The notes: generated from the sequence alone by a model not told the origin. Shown: positions 53,824-63,625, counted from the first letter of the stretch. The stretch: DNA of 64,000 nt from Paenibacillus lutimineralis (GCF_003991425.1 NZ_CP034346.1:6129501-6193500); one strand, 5' to 3'. A program made the numbers and translations.

Positions 53824-54411
53824 TTAATTACTCACTGCTTGGAAATATCGATGCACCCGCTCCAGCTTCTGTTCCTGCCTTCCCTTAGCACTCTCCATAT
53901 TCCCAAATTCAAAAAATTTAATGTTGCGAATGCCGACATATTGGAGTAAGGCCTTACGCATTAACACCTTATGCGCATTGTTCAACCAGAACATCGGATA
54001 GAGCGCCGGTCCCATCATCGACGAGATACAGACGGCTGATTTCCCCTTCAGCAGCCCTTCCGGAAGTAAACTGCCCTTGTCCTGATAAGCAAAACCGGAG
54101 GCGAACATCCTATCGATATATCCAAGCAGCATCGCTGGGGGACGTCCCCACCATATCGGATAAATGAATATAATTTTATCTGCCCAGATTAATTGTTGCC
54201 GGTATATCTCAAGGCTCGGTTCCTTATGCATATCTCTCCTGCGCTTCTGTTCATTGAAGACAAGCACAGGATCGAAGCCTTCCTCATATAAATCAAGCAC
54301 TTTAATTTCATCTATCTCCTTGTTCTCTTGGCAGCCCTCGATCGTTCTCTGTAGAAATGCATAGCTTAGACTTTGATGGTTCGGATGTGTATATATGATC
54401 AACACGTTCAT
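53824..54411 (-). CDS. NAD(P)H-dependent quinone reductase-like flavoprotein
   Basis: A 195-residue flavodoxin-fold reductase. The N-terminal strand and phosphate loop read NVLIIYTHPNHQSLS; the second FMN block is FIYPIWWGRPPAMLLGYIDRMF near 90. This matches the KefG/MdaB/YwrO group of two-electron quinone reductases. The start is ATG 54411, with GGAGGGG upstream. It is divergent from a MarR-family regulator with three shared operators, suggesting induction by electrophiles or phenolics. Confidence 0.88.
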   Translation of the reverse strand: MNVLIIYTHPNHQSLSYAFLQRTIEGCQENKEIDEIKVLDLYEEGFDPVLVFNEQKRRRDMHKEPSLEIYRQQLIWADKIIFIYPIWWGRPPAMLLGYIDRMFASGFAYQDKGSLLPEGLLKGKSAVCISSMMGPALYPMFWLNNAHKVLMRKALLQYVGIRNIKFFEFGNMESAKGRQEQKLERVHRYFQAVSN

Positions 54412-54428
54412 CCTTTCCCCTCCTTTAC

Positions 54429-54496
54429 TTATCATTTGATAACAATATCATATCCATTCAATAATTAGTTGTCAAATGATAATTGTTATTTGATAA
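54429..54496. promoter_or_regulatory. three MarR-type operators between the reductase and its regulator
   Basis: TTATCATTTGATAA at 54429-54442, TTGTCAAATGATAA at 54469-54482 and TTGTTATTTGATAA at 54483-54496. The three share a TGATAA half-site and a near-palindrome; the last two are adjacent. They cover both divergent promoters. Confidence 0.65.
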
Positions 54497-54529
54497 TTAG
54501 TTTGTTATCTTGTGAGGGAGGTGATTCTG

Positions 54530-54973
54530 TTGGACAAAGCTCTACTGTTCCAAAAATTTGTAAAGTTTACGACGTCTGTACATCAACTGACTCATGAGAT
54601 CACAATGGGTGTCAGAGAAGATACAATCACTCCCCTGCAATACAGCATTTTGGAATACGTTGCCGTGACTGGGCTTGTTACTCCAAGCCAAATCAGCGAT
54701 TGCCTGTATATCTCTCTACCGAATACGAGCCGCGAGATCAAGAAACTGGCTCAGAAGGGGCTATGTGAGAAATATACGGCTCCCGAAGATCGGCGCATGC
54801 AATACATCCGCCTTACCGATCAAGGAGAGGTGATGATGAATAAGGCATTTGCCACCATTGAGGCTCGCTTCTGGGAACGGGCCGGTCATATGTCCGCAGA
54901 GGAGCTGGCCGAGATCGAGCAGGCTATTGAATTGCTGAAATCAAAGGTATTCCATGATAGACAGCCACTGTAG
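54530..54973 (+). CDS. MarR-family transcriptional regulator
   Basis: A 147-residue winged-helix regulator. The recognition region is LVTPSQISDCLYISLPNTSREIKKLAQKGL and the wing is EDRRMQYIRLTDQGE. A TTG start at 54530, five bases after GGGAGGTGAT, is preferred; an in-frame GTG at 54512 overlaps that site. A cysteine in the recognition segment (near residue 61) may give redox sensing (inference). It probably represses the divergent reductase gene and itself. Confidence 0.9.
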   Translation: MDKALLFQKFVKFTTSVHQLTHEITMGVREDTITPLQYSILEYVAVTGLVTPSQISDCLYISLPNTSREIKKLAQKGLCEKYTAPEDRRMQYIRLTDQGEVMMNKAFATIEARFWERAGHMSAEELAEIEQAIELLKSKVFHDRQPL

Positions 54974-55017
54974 GCAGTCCGTGGCAAAACCCCAAGATCA
55001 TGTTCATATACACGAAG

Positions 55018-55050
55018 AAGAGCCCCTATCAGGATTTGATAGGGGCTCTT
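55018..55050. terminator. bidirectional terminator between the marR-type and zinc-ribbon genes
   Basis: AAGAGCCCCTATC and GATAGGGGCTCTT form a perfect 13-base stem with a 7-base loop. Confidence 0.85.
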
Positions 55051-55061
55051 ATATTCATACT

Positions 55062-57662
55062 CTAGAAGTTATAACCAACTCTCAATGGAAGCATCGCCTC
55101 AACGGAATTATCGATCAGCTTCTTCTGGTCCTTCCCACGGTATTCCCACAGATCTCCAGATTCCTTACTGTCGTTGTAATCCGTAATATAGAAGAGATGA
55201 TTACCTTTATCGTAATTGTAGAAGCTCACATCGTCATTGACTTTGACAGCCTCGCCTTGCCCCTGCTTCAAGTATAGGGAGCCCATATGACGCTTGCTGT
55301 TGAAGTCAGCAATATAGAGAACTGTGTTATCCTCCGGATAGATGCTTGTACTGCCTACTTCAACATCGAAGGCAATCTTCGTCTTCTTACCATCTGAGTA
55401 AGAATCCAGCTCGCCCTTGCCATCTTTCACATCTTTGTAATACCAGATGACATCGCTCAGAATCATGTAATAGCTAACATTCTCATCAACCACCTTACGA
55501 TTGCTTAGCTTGCCATCCAGCACATCGTAAGCGACTAGAGTACCGGAAGTACTGCTTGCAGCCCCTTCCATATAGTACAGCTTCTTGCCATTCCCACTGA
55601 ATTGGAAGCTATAATAGTCATCAGCTTCCCCGGCAATCTCTTGCTCCTGGCCATCATTCAGAATGATATAGCGGCCCTTGCCCATCATATCAGAAGAATC
55701 GCCCTCGAAGCGGTCTCTAACGTCATAGAGGCTCTTTATCTCCGACATCTTAATCTTGCCAACCGGTCCCTTCTCCGTATCTGCTTTGGAATAGATCACT
55801 GATTTATTAGCAACATCTGCGAAGTTCACCCAAGCGATATTATTGGACAACTCTTTCTCCTTCCCAGCCGAATAGAGGAACAATTGCCTACTTGTCGTGT
55901 TGATCTCCTCTTCCTTCAAGCTGCTGCGGAGACTGTCGCGGTCAAGCTTATCCATATACAAGTCATAAGCTTCATAATATTTATCATAATCAACCTCAGT
56001 GGATGTGTACTCATATCCCCATACATCATAGGTATCTTCATACTCAAAGTCACTATAGTGAGGCTCAGTGATCTTCAGATCACTCTCAGCCATATCGTCC
56101 TCAACCAGATCGACAAGCTTGGTCTTCTTCTCATTCGTGCGCGTGAAATAGAATACGCCATTCTGGTCGCTGGACTCTATGCTGGTGAAGTCAGAGATCA
56201 GCTTCTGCTTATCCTTGCCCTCTTCTTTCAGATAGAGCGAGTTATAGTTCAGATCGTCGATATCGCCATTATTTTTGACATAGTAAACCTTCTTGAAATC
56301 ATCGCTGTAATTGACGACATAGCTGATATCGCTATCGATCTTCACCTTATCGCCCTTCCCATGTAGGGACTTAATATACAAATCATAGTTGTAGGAATCC
56401 GAATCCGCAGCCTTCGTATACATCACCGTCGACTCGTCTTTGGAAATAAAATAGAATCCATATACGTCATTGTCGATCAGCTGTTCCTCTTTCAAATCGT
56501 TGATATACAAGCTACCGCTATACTCTTCCTCATCATAGTTCTTGAAATAGAGTACACGATCCCCGGACTCACTAATTTGAAATGGAGCATACCGGTTCGC
56601 GCCGATACTTACATTCGAAGCCACCCGTTCGCCCGGCTCGATATCTTCCTTCTTGGACTTGGCCAGCTTGGATGGATCATTATAATACAAATTAGCTGTT
56701 CCATCGTCCGTAACCTTGCCCAAATAGAACATACGCGTGCCGCTCTTATTGAACTTGATCCAGCGTCCGATGCCATCGCCCAGCATGGAGAACTCCATAC
56801 CTTTGGCGCCGCTGTCACCATCATAGTATGACACGTTAAGGTAGTCTTCTTTGATGCTATCATCTATATCCAGCCATTTATTCACCGCTTTGACCGGTTC
56901 GCTCTTCTTGCCGGCAGACAGCATCAAATCCTTATCCTTAACATATATCAAGGCTGGATTGGAGCTTGAAGCATTTAACGAGATCATTGCCCATACTGCA
57001 CCGCCAACGAGCAATAGACCGATTAGAATGGAGCCGATAATGAGCGGAAGCTTCAGCTTCGACTTCTTCTTTCCAGTGCTTTCAAGAGCATCGGCTATTT
57101 CGTTCCAGGCTGGTGTCGGTGTCGCTGCAGCCGTAGTCCCATTCACACCGTTCACGCTCTGCATGGTCGGAATATTTCCCGCTGGAGGAACGACAGGTGG
57201 GAAAGAGTTTGGCACAGGGTTTGGTACAGGCGTAGCTGGAGGCACCTCAGTAAACGATGCAGCTTGTGAAGCGTCATTTGCAGTTGATACAGGCATCTCT
57301 ACAGATGCTTCTGGTTGAGGTTGAATAGGCGCTGCCTGTTCTACCGGTGTATCAACGCTTTCGGGAGCAGAATGCTCTACCGAAGGTGTCGATACTGGGG
57401 TCACGTCAGACGGAGCAGGAACCTCCGTCATCGTTGGCTCAGCTGCTGGAGTTGATGCCGCCTCTGTGACTGGTTCTGTGGTCATCGGTGCTACAGGCAG
57501 TTCCGGATGTACGGGAACGGTAGATTCTACCTGAGGTTCGATGCCTTTCGGGGCTGCTTCTACAGGAACAGCCTCCGCCTGAGGGAATGGTTGGCCGCAT
57601 TCTCTACAGAATTTAGCACCCTCCCTCCTAGGCGCACCGCAATTTTCACAAAACTTATCCAT
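55062..57662 (-). CDS. zinc-ribbon membrane protein with large beta-propeller-like outer domain
   Basis: An 866-residue protein. N-terminal zinc ribbon (CENCG near 5, CRECG near 20), a 170-residue Pro/Val/Thr/Glu-rich linker, one membrane segment (about 202-224, LPLIIGSILIGLLLVGGAVW), then a 640-residue outer domain with many Tyr/Asp-rich strands of the form LYINDLKEEQLIDND-YGFYFISKDESTVMYTK. The repeats look like a TolB or DPP-like propeller, here without visible protease residues. The start is ATG 57662; a TTG four codons upstream would touch GAGGGGAA. Function unknown; an inside-out linker protein at the membrane is suggested. Confidence 0.75.
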   Translation of the reverse strand: MDKFCENCGAPRREGAKFCRECGQPFPQAEAVPVEAAPKGIEPQVESTVPVHPELPVAPMTTEPVTEAASTPAAEPTMTEVPAPSDVTPVSTPSVEHSAPESVDTPVEQAAPIQPQPEASVEMPVSTANDASQAASFTEVPPATPVPNPVPNSFPPVVPPAGNIPTMQSVNGVNGTTAAATPTPAWNEIADALESTGKKKSKLKLPLIIGSILIGLLLVGGAVWAMISLNASSSNPALIYVKDKDLMLSAGKKSEPVKAVNKWLDIDDSIKEDYLNVSYYDGDSGAKGMEFSMLGDGIGRWIKFNKSGTRMFYLGKVTDDGTANLYYNDPSKLAKSKKEDIEPGERVASNVSIGANRYAPFQISESGDRVLYFKNYDEEEYSGSLYINDLKEEQLIDNDVYGFYFISKDESTVMYTKAADSDSYNYDLYIKSLHGKGDKVKIDSDISYVVNYSDDFKKVYYVKNNGDIDDLNYNSLYLKEEGKDKQKLISDFTSIESSDQNGVFYFTRTNEKKTKLVDLVEDDMAESDLKITEPHYSDFEYEDTYDVWGYEYTSTEVDYDKYYEAYDLYMDKLDRDSLRSSLKEEEINTTSRQLFLYSAGKEKELSNNIAWVNFADVANKSVIYSKADTEKGPVGKIKMSEIKSLYDVRDRFEGDSSDMMGKGRYIILNDGQEQEIAGEADDYYSFQFSGNGKKLYYMEGAASSTSGTLVAYDVLDGKLSNRKVVDENVSYYMILSDVIWYYKDVKDGKGELDSYSDGKKTKIAFDVEVGSTSIYPEDNTVLYIADFNSKRHMGSLYLKQGQGEAVKVNDDVSFYNYDKGNHLFYITDYNDSKESGDLWEYRGKDQKKLIDNSVEAMLPLRVGYNF

Positions 57663-58249
57663 ACTTTTTATCAATTCCCCTCTTCTTCTTCTTATTGTCC
57701 GTCCTCCAACAAATACTTAGTGGATGAAAGAACAAACCAGGAGACGACTATACTGTGGGCCTATCTCATTCGGTTAGAGCATAGTGCTCCATCTATCAAA
57801 ATGTCATGTCATCCAATTGCTAGCCATAGAAATTCGTCTCGCGAGGCATAAGTAAGCAGCAATTCCCGATTCGCATTGATGAAGCATGCCTCTGTATCAG
57901 GCAAATAGGGAGGTTCCTTGAGGGGTATACGGTTGTTGAAATAGTTATGTATTTGAACTTATGTATGTATTTATCTTGATGAGACGAGCTTCCCCCTAGA
58001 TCACGACAGATCTGCTAGCAAGAATCACTTGAGTTCCCTGACACTTTATAGATAGGATAAGATTACCCAAACTTTCCAGTCTCCTTTCAGAATATAGTAT
58101 ATATAGTTCAATAATCCTGCGCCATAGTTTTACTTAAAATTTCTTGATTCGACATTTTGCGAGATCATATTCTAAGCCTCCTCTCGCCTACAATGCTATA
58201 TAATCATCATAAAAACACACTGTTCTTCCAAGGAGGGGACATTCACAAA
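57663..58249. other. 587-base gap between the zinc-ribbon and EEP genes
   Basis: No convincing gene on either strand. It must hold the divergent promoters. A TATAAT at 58199-58204 may serve the plus-strand gene, but no matching -35 is clear. A short hairpin (GAGCATAGTGCTC) lies near 57776. Confidence 0.5.
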
Positions 58250-59311
58250 ATGATCAGACTGACACTTAAAGGCATCATCTGGATTCTACTTGCTCTCATC
58301 GCGATAATAGTCGTCTTCCTCATCTATGTCACTGCATCTGACTACAAACCCGCAGCCGAGATCAAGCTCACGGTAGACCGCAATCCTGAAGCCAGACTCG
58401 AGCTGGGCAAGCCTTTCTCCGTTACGACGTTCAACATCGGTTATGCCGGACTGGATCAAGGGCAGGACTTCTTCATGGATGGTGGCAGCATGTCCCGCTC
58501 CAGTAGCCGTCAGCAGACAGAGACCAATCTCCAGGCGATCACCCATGTTCTCGAAAATGCGGGCTCCAGCTTCTACCTGCTGCAGGAAGTAGATGTCGAT
58601 TCCTCAAGGAGCAACCATATCAATGAGGTCAAGCCGATCAGCGATGCGCTTCAGAGCTACAGTTATACTTTTGCTTACAACTACAAAGTACCGTGGGTCC
58701 CCGTCCCTATTACTAAACCAATGGGCTCAGTACGGAGCGGCCTGTTGACCTTATCCTCCTTCCATAGCACAAGCCAGGCCCGCTTCGATCTGCCCGGTAA
58801 GGAGAGCTGGCCAGTTCAACTATTCGAACTGGATCGCGCCTTCGTAGAGAGCAGAATTCCGGTAGATCAAGGCAAGGAACTGATCCTTATTAACCTGCAC
58901 TTGTCAGCCTTTGATAAAGGCGGCAAGATCCGCAAGCAGCAGCTTGAGTTCCTGGAGCAGTATATCCAGCGGGAAATGGAGAATGACAATTATCTGATCA
59001 TCGGTGGCGATTGGAATCACGCCCTTCCAGGCACGGACCCCGCCATTTTCAAGACACAGCAGGAATGGCCAGAATGGCTGCAGCCCTTCCCGGACAGCTT
59101 CGGCCCCGGTGATTTCAAATGGGCCGTAGACCCGAACATCCCCAGTGTACGAACTCTGGACTCCGCGTATCATGAGGGAGTCAATTTCCTGGCCGTCATC
59201 GATGGCTTCCTCGTATCCCCCAATGTCGAGGTCATAAGTGTCACTGGACACGATCTAGGCTTCAGCAACAGCGATCACAATCCGGTGACTGGGCAATTTA
59301 TTCTGAAATAA
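58250..59311 (+). CDS. endonuclease/exonuclease/phosphatase family protein, membrane anchored
   Basis: A 353-residue protein with one N-terminal membrane segment (about 7-29) and an outer EEP-fold hydrolase domain. The metal site residues are in FSVTTFNIGYAG (Asn), YLLQEVDVDS (Glu near 132), INLHLSAFDKGG, IIGGDWNHALPG (Asp/Asn) and the terminal NSDHNPV (His). The start is ATG 58250, with AAGGAGGGG upstream. Such proteins act on phosphodiesters (lipid head groups, nucleic acids); the substrate is unknown. Confidence 0.88.
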   Translation: MIRLTLKGIIWILLALIAIIVVFLIYVTASDYKPAAEIKLTVDRNPEARLELGKPFSVTTFNIGYAGLDQGQDFFMDGGSMSRSSSRQQTETNLQAITHVLENAGSSFYLLQEVDVDSSRSNHINEVKPISDALQSYSYTFAYNYKVPWVPVPITKPMGSVRSGLLTLSSFHSTSQARFDLPGKESWPVQLFELDRAFVESRIPVDQGKELILINLHLSAFDKGGKIRKQQLEFLEQYIQREMENDNYLIIGGDWNHALPGTDPAIFKTQQEWPEWLQPFPDSFGPGDFKWAVDPNIPSVRTLDSAYHEGVNFLAVIDGFLVSPNVEVISVTGHDLGFSNSDHNPVTGQFILK

Positions 59312-59329
59312 CGATCGAACCCGTGAAGG

Positions 59330-59373
59330 GGCTGTCTCAAAAGTTGATTTCCCGACTTGGAGACGGCCTTTTT
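59330..59373 (+). terminator. terminator of the EEP-family gene
   Basis: GGCTGTCTC and GAGACGGCC pair, with an inner AAGT/ACTT stem, followed by five T. Confidence 0.75.
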
Positions 59374-59460
59374 GCGTGCCCCAAAATGTTGAATACACCC
59401 AAGTTTTGACCTGATCATCCGGACATTATTGACCGTTAGCGTTGGACCTTTGGTACGCTG

Positions 59461-59494
59461 CCCTTGTAACGGACAATTATGTCCATTACAAGGG
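59461..59494. repeat. long perfect-type hairpin before the sensor kinase gene
   Basis: CCCTTGTAACGGACA and TGTCCATTACAAGGG form a 15-base stem with a single C-A mismatch (G-T on the other strand) around ATTA. A related half (CGGACATTATTGACCGTTA) lies 40 bases upstream. There is no T run after it. Confidence 0.6.
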
Positions 59495-59641
59495 GGAAAT
59501 GTCGTTGCCCTTTCTGGACAGGGCTTCTTCCCTTTCCGATGATTACTAATGACCTCTTACTATGAAAATGAAAGGGGTTTCTCTTTTCAGAACAGGTCAT
59601 GTATATTAAATTAGGATACTATCGAAGGGGAGTGTCACTGT

Positions 59642-61405
59642 TTGAACAAGCTACATGGATGGAATACACTGCGAAACCAGATCTTCATCGGGTTCATGCT
59701 CGTGATGATTATCGTACTGACTGCTATTGGAGTCTTCACCTATAACCAAGTCTCCGTCCTGTTGCGTGCAAGTGCTGAACGACATATTAAACAGACCGCT
59801 GTTCAGACGACTGGCAAACTGGATGCTTTGTTCCAGCAGATCGATTCCTTGATGATGCAGGTTTCTACCAATAGCTTGGTACAGAAGAAGCTCGCGCAGG
59901 AAATGGACGGGCAGATCCTAAGCTTCTCCGAGCGTCAATCGCTCCAGGAAGAAGTGCGCAGCTATGAAGCATATGCGACCGGAATCCGATCTCTGGAGCT
60001 GTATACCTCGGATTACCGCAGATTGCTGCCGCTAGATGATGTTCAGCTCAATGATCGGGTTCCGAAGCCCTGGATTAAACTAGCCGACAAAGAGAAAGGC
60101 CGGCTTGTATGGCTCGGACTTGATCCGCTGGATCCGAATACGATCATTGCGATCCGCAGCGTTAGATTAATAGATCGTTCCTATATGCATGCCGGGTATT
60201 TGATGCTGCGCATCGACCGCAATTATTTCGAACTCACTGGAACCGCCGTGGGGGAATCCGGGGGTGATAACCGTGAAACGATGCTATTGTTCGATCGCGC
60301 AGGCCATGAGATCATCGCTGATTCTCCACTCAGGCTGAACAAAGATATATTGCTCGATATGGATCATGATTCGATAACGATCGATGGCGAGACATTCATT
60401 GAAGTCAGACATCAGTCGGAGCTAAGCGGCTGGACGCTGGTCATTCTAACCCCGGCCAGATATACGACCGAAGGCATATCGGTCCTACAGACAGCGATTT
60501 TCGTGTCTATTGCCGTTGGCGGGTTCCTATTCCTGATCTGCTCCTTTATTCTCTCAACGATGATTACTAGACCGATCCTGAACCTGATCCGCACGATGCG
60601 CGGAGCTCGCTTCGGTACCCTGCAGCGCAATCCGGACAAGTCATCGACGATGGAGCTAATGGAGCTGAATCATACGTATAACCAGATGGTAGACTCGATG
60701 AATGAGATGATTCAGGTCGTCTATCAGAAGGAGATCATTCAGAGCCGCACCGAACTGAAGGCACTGCAGGCCCAAATCAACCCGCACTTCCTCTTCAACA
60801 CCTTGGAGGCTTTCTTCTGGGCGCTGGACGAGAAGGGCGAAGATGAGCTGGCCGACAACGTACTGGCCATGTCGGGATTGTTCCGTTATGTCATCAATCG
60901 TTCCGATGATGTCGAATGGGTAACCATCGGGGATGAGGTGGATCATGCGGAGCTGTATTTTAAAATTATGGAAATGAGACTCATCGACCGACTGGAATGG
61001 AAAATTGACATTGTGGAAGCCTTCCGCCATATCCCTATTCCAAAGCTGATGATCCAGCCTCTGGTTGAGAATGCCATTATGCACGGCGTTGAGAAGAGCA
61101 ATGAGCCAGGCACGGTGGTCCTGTCGATCCAGGCTTCAGACCGCGAGGGTTACACGAGAGTTACTGTCTCTGATAGCGGTCCTGGGATGGATGAAGATAA
61201 ACTTAATGAGCTGTACAACACCTTACAGACGGATGAGATGCATCCTTCCGGCAAACAAGGCATTGGCTTGATTAACGTCGAGCGCAGACTTCGTCTATAT
61301 TATGATTCCAAAGAGTCCGGGTTAACGATAGAAAGCCAGCTTGGACAAGGAACCTCAATCATGTTCGAAATTCCCAATGAATTTCAAGGAGGGCTAAACA
61401 CATGA
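59642..61405 (+). CDS. sensor histidine kinase, YesM type
   Basis: A 587-residue kinase with two membrane segments (about 13-33 and 282-304), an outer cache-like sensor of about 245 residues, a HAMP linker, and the His_kinase domain with QAQINPHFLFNTLEAFFWA (phospho-His near 385). The ATPase has PLVENAIMHGVE, SDSGPGMDE and KQGIGLINVERRL. The start is TTG 59642 with GGGGAGTG upstream. It overlaps the regulator gene by four bases. Such pairs control sugar uptake in Paenibacillus relatives. Confidence 0.92.
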   Translation: MNKLHGWNTLRNQIFIGFMLVMIIVLTAIGVFTYNQVSVLLRASAERHIKQTAVQTTGKLDALFQQIDSLMMQVSTNSLVQKKLAQEMDGQILSFSERQSLQEEVRSYEAYATGIRSLELYTSDYRRLLPLDDVQLNDRVPKPWIKLADKEKGRLVWLGLDPLDPNTIIAIRSVRLIDRSYMHAGYLMLRIDRNYFELTGTAVGESGGDNRETMLLFDRAGHEIIADSPLRLNKDILLDMDHDSITIDGETFIEVRHQSELSGWTLVILTPARYTTEGISVLQTAIFVSIAVGGFLFLICSFILSTMITRPILNLIRTMRGARFGTLQRNPDKSSTMELMELNHTYNQMVDSMNEMIQVVYQKEIIQSRTELKALQAQINPHFLFNTLEAFFWALDEKGEDELADNVLAMSGLFRYVINRSDDVEWVTIGDEVDHAELYFKIMEMRLIDRLEWKIDIVEAFRHIPIPKLMIQPLVENAIMHGVEKSNEPGTVVLSIQASDREGYTRVTVSDSGPGMDEDKLNELYNTLQTDEMHPSGKQGIGLINVERRLRLYYDSKESGLTIESQLGQGTSIMFEIPNEFQGGLNT

Positions 61406-62181
61406 AGACTATTCTTATCGTTGATGATGAACCGCGAACAAGACAAGGAATCAAGAGGACTCTGGAGGCATGGTCTCCCGGACACTATCAGTTTGAGGCC
61501 TTCGCCAGCGCTCAGGAAGCGATGGACTGGCTGGAGTCGAATGAAGCAATTCTGCTTATTACAGATATTCGTATGCCTGAAATTAACGGACTCCGGCTGA
61601 TCGAAGAAATCAGCGAGAAGCACCCTGCTCTCTTCGTCATCGTCATCTCAGGGTACTCCGAATTTGAATATGCCAGAACGGCTCTGCAATATGGGGTAAT
61701 CGATTATTTATTGAAGCCCATCGACAAGAATAAATTAACTCACGCCGTTGAAGTAGCACTGGAACGGAACGACCAGAAGCAGAGGATCGAGCGCATGGAG
61801 AAAATCGTCGATACCCGGCTAATGAGCACCTCAGACGGAAATAATCAATACAGCGAGCCAGTAAGGGAAGCTATCAACTATATCGAGACCCATCTGGAAG
61901 AGCCGATCTCCTTGCGCGAGCTGGCAGAGGTGTCGCATATGAACGCTAATTACTTCAGCGTACTGTTCAAAGAGCATACCGGACTGACCTTCAGCGACTA
62001 CTTGACCAGACGTAGAGTTCAACGAGCCAAGGAATTAATCGTAGGCACAACCTTGTCCGTGAATGAAATCTCCGAACGCGTCGGTTATCAGACTGCAAAA
62101 TACTTCATCAAGGTTTTCAGGAAACTTGAGGGCATGAGCCCTGGACAGTACAGACAACAAATGAATGAGAGCAACAACTGA
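61402..62181 (+). CDS. AraC-type response regulator, YesN type
   Basis: A 259-residue regulator. The receiver has ILIVDDEPRTR, the phosphorylated Asp in LITDIRMPEI near 54, and DYLLKPIDKN near 105. The C-terminal AraC DNA-binding pair is ISLRELAEVSHMNANYFSVLFKE and LSVNEISERVGYQTAKYFIKVF. The likely target is the sugar importer promoter 125 bases downstream (inference). Confidence 0.92.
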   Translation: MKTILIVDDEPRTRQGIKRTLEAWSPGHYQFEAFASAQEAMDWLESNEAILLITDIRMPEINGLRLIEEISEKHPALFVIVISGYSEFEYARTALQYGVIDYLLKPIDKNKLTHAVEVALERNDQKQRIERMEKIVDTRLMSTSDGNNQYSEPVREAINYIETHLEEPISLRELAEVSHMNANYFSVLFKEHTGLTFSDYLTRRRVQRAKELIVGTTLSVNEISERVGYQTAKYFIKVFRKLEGMSPGQYRQQMNESNN

Positions 62182-62249
62182 TAAAAGTGGTATTAGTCCT
62201 AATCTCAGTTACCTTACATGTCTTTCACTCTAGCGATACAATTTAATTA

Positions 62250-62276
62250 TTAAAGCGTTTACAGAAAGCGCTTGAT
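62250..62276. promoter_or_regulatory. two cre-like / LacI-type sites before the sugar-binding protein gene
   Basis: TTAAAGCGTTTACA at 62250-62263 and AGAAAGCGCTTGAT at 62263-62276 each keep the central CG and flanking A/T pattern of CcpA (cre) sites. They lie 30 bases before the start, so catabolite repression is plausible. Confidence 0.55.
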
Positions 62277-62305
62277 AATTTCTTTTAGAAAAGGGGACTT
62301 TCAGC

Positions 62306-63625
62306 ATGAAGAAAAAGACATGGTCAGTACTCTTGCTCACGATTTGTATGGCAGTCATTGTCTCGGCTTGCGGTGGTGGCGGTAAGAACAATCAAGGTTC
62401 GAAAGGAAATGATACCGCTTCCGGTGGCGAGAAAGTAACCGTTAAGCTGATGCACTTGTGGCCTGAAGGCGTATCGGCCGGTCAGAACAAAATTGTTAAC
62501 CAAATCATTAAAGAATATCAAGATGAGAACCCGAATGTCACAATCAAGCAGGAAGTACTGGACAACGAACAATATAAAAATAAATTAAAAGTTCTGTCCG
62601 CTTCCAACGAGCTTCCTGATGTCGGTGTAACTTGGGCAGCAGGCTTCATGCAGCCTTATGTAGAAGGCAATCTGTTCACTCCACTCGATGACTTGTTGAA
62701 CGGTGAACTGAAAGACAAATTCGTAGCTGGTACCACAGAGGCTTATGCTGTTAATGGCAAGACTTACGCGCTCCCAATCGAATTCAACATCGCACCGATC
62801 TATTACAATAAAGACCTTTTCGAAAAGAACGGTCTCAGCGTACCAACAACCTATGATGAATTTAAGAACATTGTAAAAACACTGTCTGATAAGGGCATCG
62901 CTCCAATCGCTCTTGGCAATAAAGATCGTTGGACAGGCTCCCTCTGGTATATGTACCTGGCAGACCGCATCGCTGGACAGAAGACGCTCGCTGACACCAT
63001 TAGCGGTTCCGCTTCATTCACCGACCCAGGTCTGGTTCAAGCAGCGAATGAAATACAATGGCTCGTTGACAACAACGCATTTATCAAAGGCTTCAACGGC
63101 CAATCCAATGAAGAAGCGAAATCGGAATTCTTGAATGAAAAAGCGGCAATGTACCTGATGGGTTCTTGGGATATTCCAAACTTCACAACGAACGAAGAAA
63201 TTCCGAAGGAATTCCGTGATAAAGTTGGATTCTTCAAATTCCCGACTGTCGAAGGCGGCAAAGGCGATATTAATAGCTGGGTAGGCGGTCCTGGAGTAGG
63301 CTTGTTCGTAGCTGAGAACTCCAAAGTGAAAGACGAAGCCAAGAAATTCGTAGAATATTTCGTCACAAAATGGGGCGAGCAATCCGTTACTGATGCTGGC
63401 GTAATTCCAGCAACGAAGGTTGATGCAGAGAACATGGATTTACCGCAGCTCTACAAGGATCTGTTCGCAGAAATGAACCAAGCAAGCAGCGTTACTCTAT
63501 TCGCAGACGTTCAAATGCCAGCCAAGGCAGCTGAGACACATTTGAACTTGATTCAGGCATTGTTCGGCAAGGCTATCACTCCTGAGGAATTCGCAGCTGA
63601 GCACGATAAAGCGCTCGCTAAATAA
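62306..63625 (+). CDS. extracellular sugar-binding lipoprotein (CUT1 family)
   Basis: A 439-residue solute-binding protein. The lipobox is V-S-A-C (Cys near 22), then a Gly-rich stretch. Family blocks include LMHLWPEGVSAGQ near 49, the YALPIEFNIAPIYYNKDLFEKNGL sugar site near 153, and MYLMGSWDIPNF near 282. AAAAGGGGA precedes the ATG. It is followed by a permease gene. The sugar is unknown. Confidence 0.92.
   Translation: MKKKTWSVLLLTICMAVIVSACGGGGKNNQGSKGNDTASGGEKVTVKLMHLWPEGVSAGQNKIVNQIIKEYQDENPNVTIKQEVLDNEQYKNKLKVLSASNELPDVGVTWAAGFMQPYVEGNLFTPLDDLLNGELKDKFVAGTTEAYAVNGKTYALPIEFNIAPIYYNKDLFEKNGLSVPTTYDEFKNIVKTLSDKGIAPIALGNKDRWTGSLWYMYLADRIAGQKTLADTISGSASFTDPGLVQAANEIQWLVDNNAFIKGFNGQSNEEAKSEFLNEKAAMYLMGSWDIPNFTTNEEIPKEFRDKVGFFKFPTVEGGKGDINSWVGGPGVGLFVAENSKVKDEAKKFVEYFVTKWGEQSVTDAGVIPATKVDAENMDLPQLYKDLFAEMNQASSVTLFADVQMPAKAAETHLNLIQALFGKAITPEEFAAEHDKALAK

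Noticed and set aside
59328..59345. GGGCTGTCTCAAAA, which resembles an insertion-sequence end
   Set aside because: It is one arm of the terminator for the preceding gene; no partner end or transposase remnant was seen.
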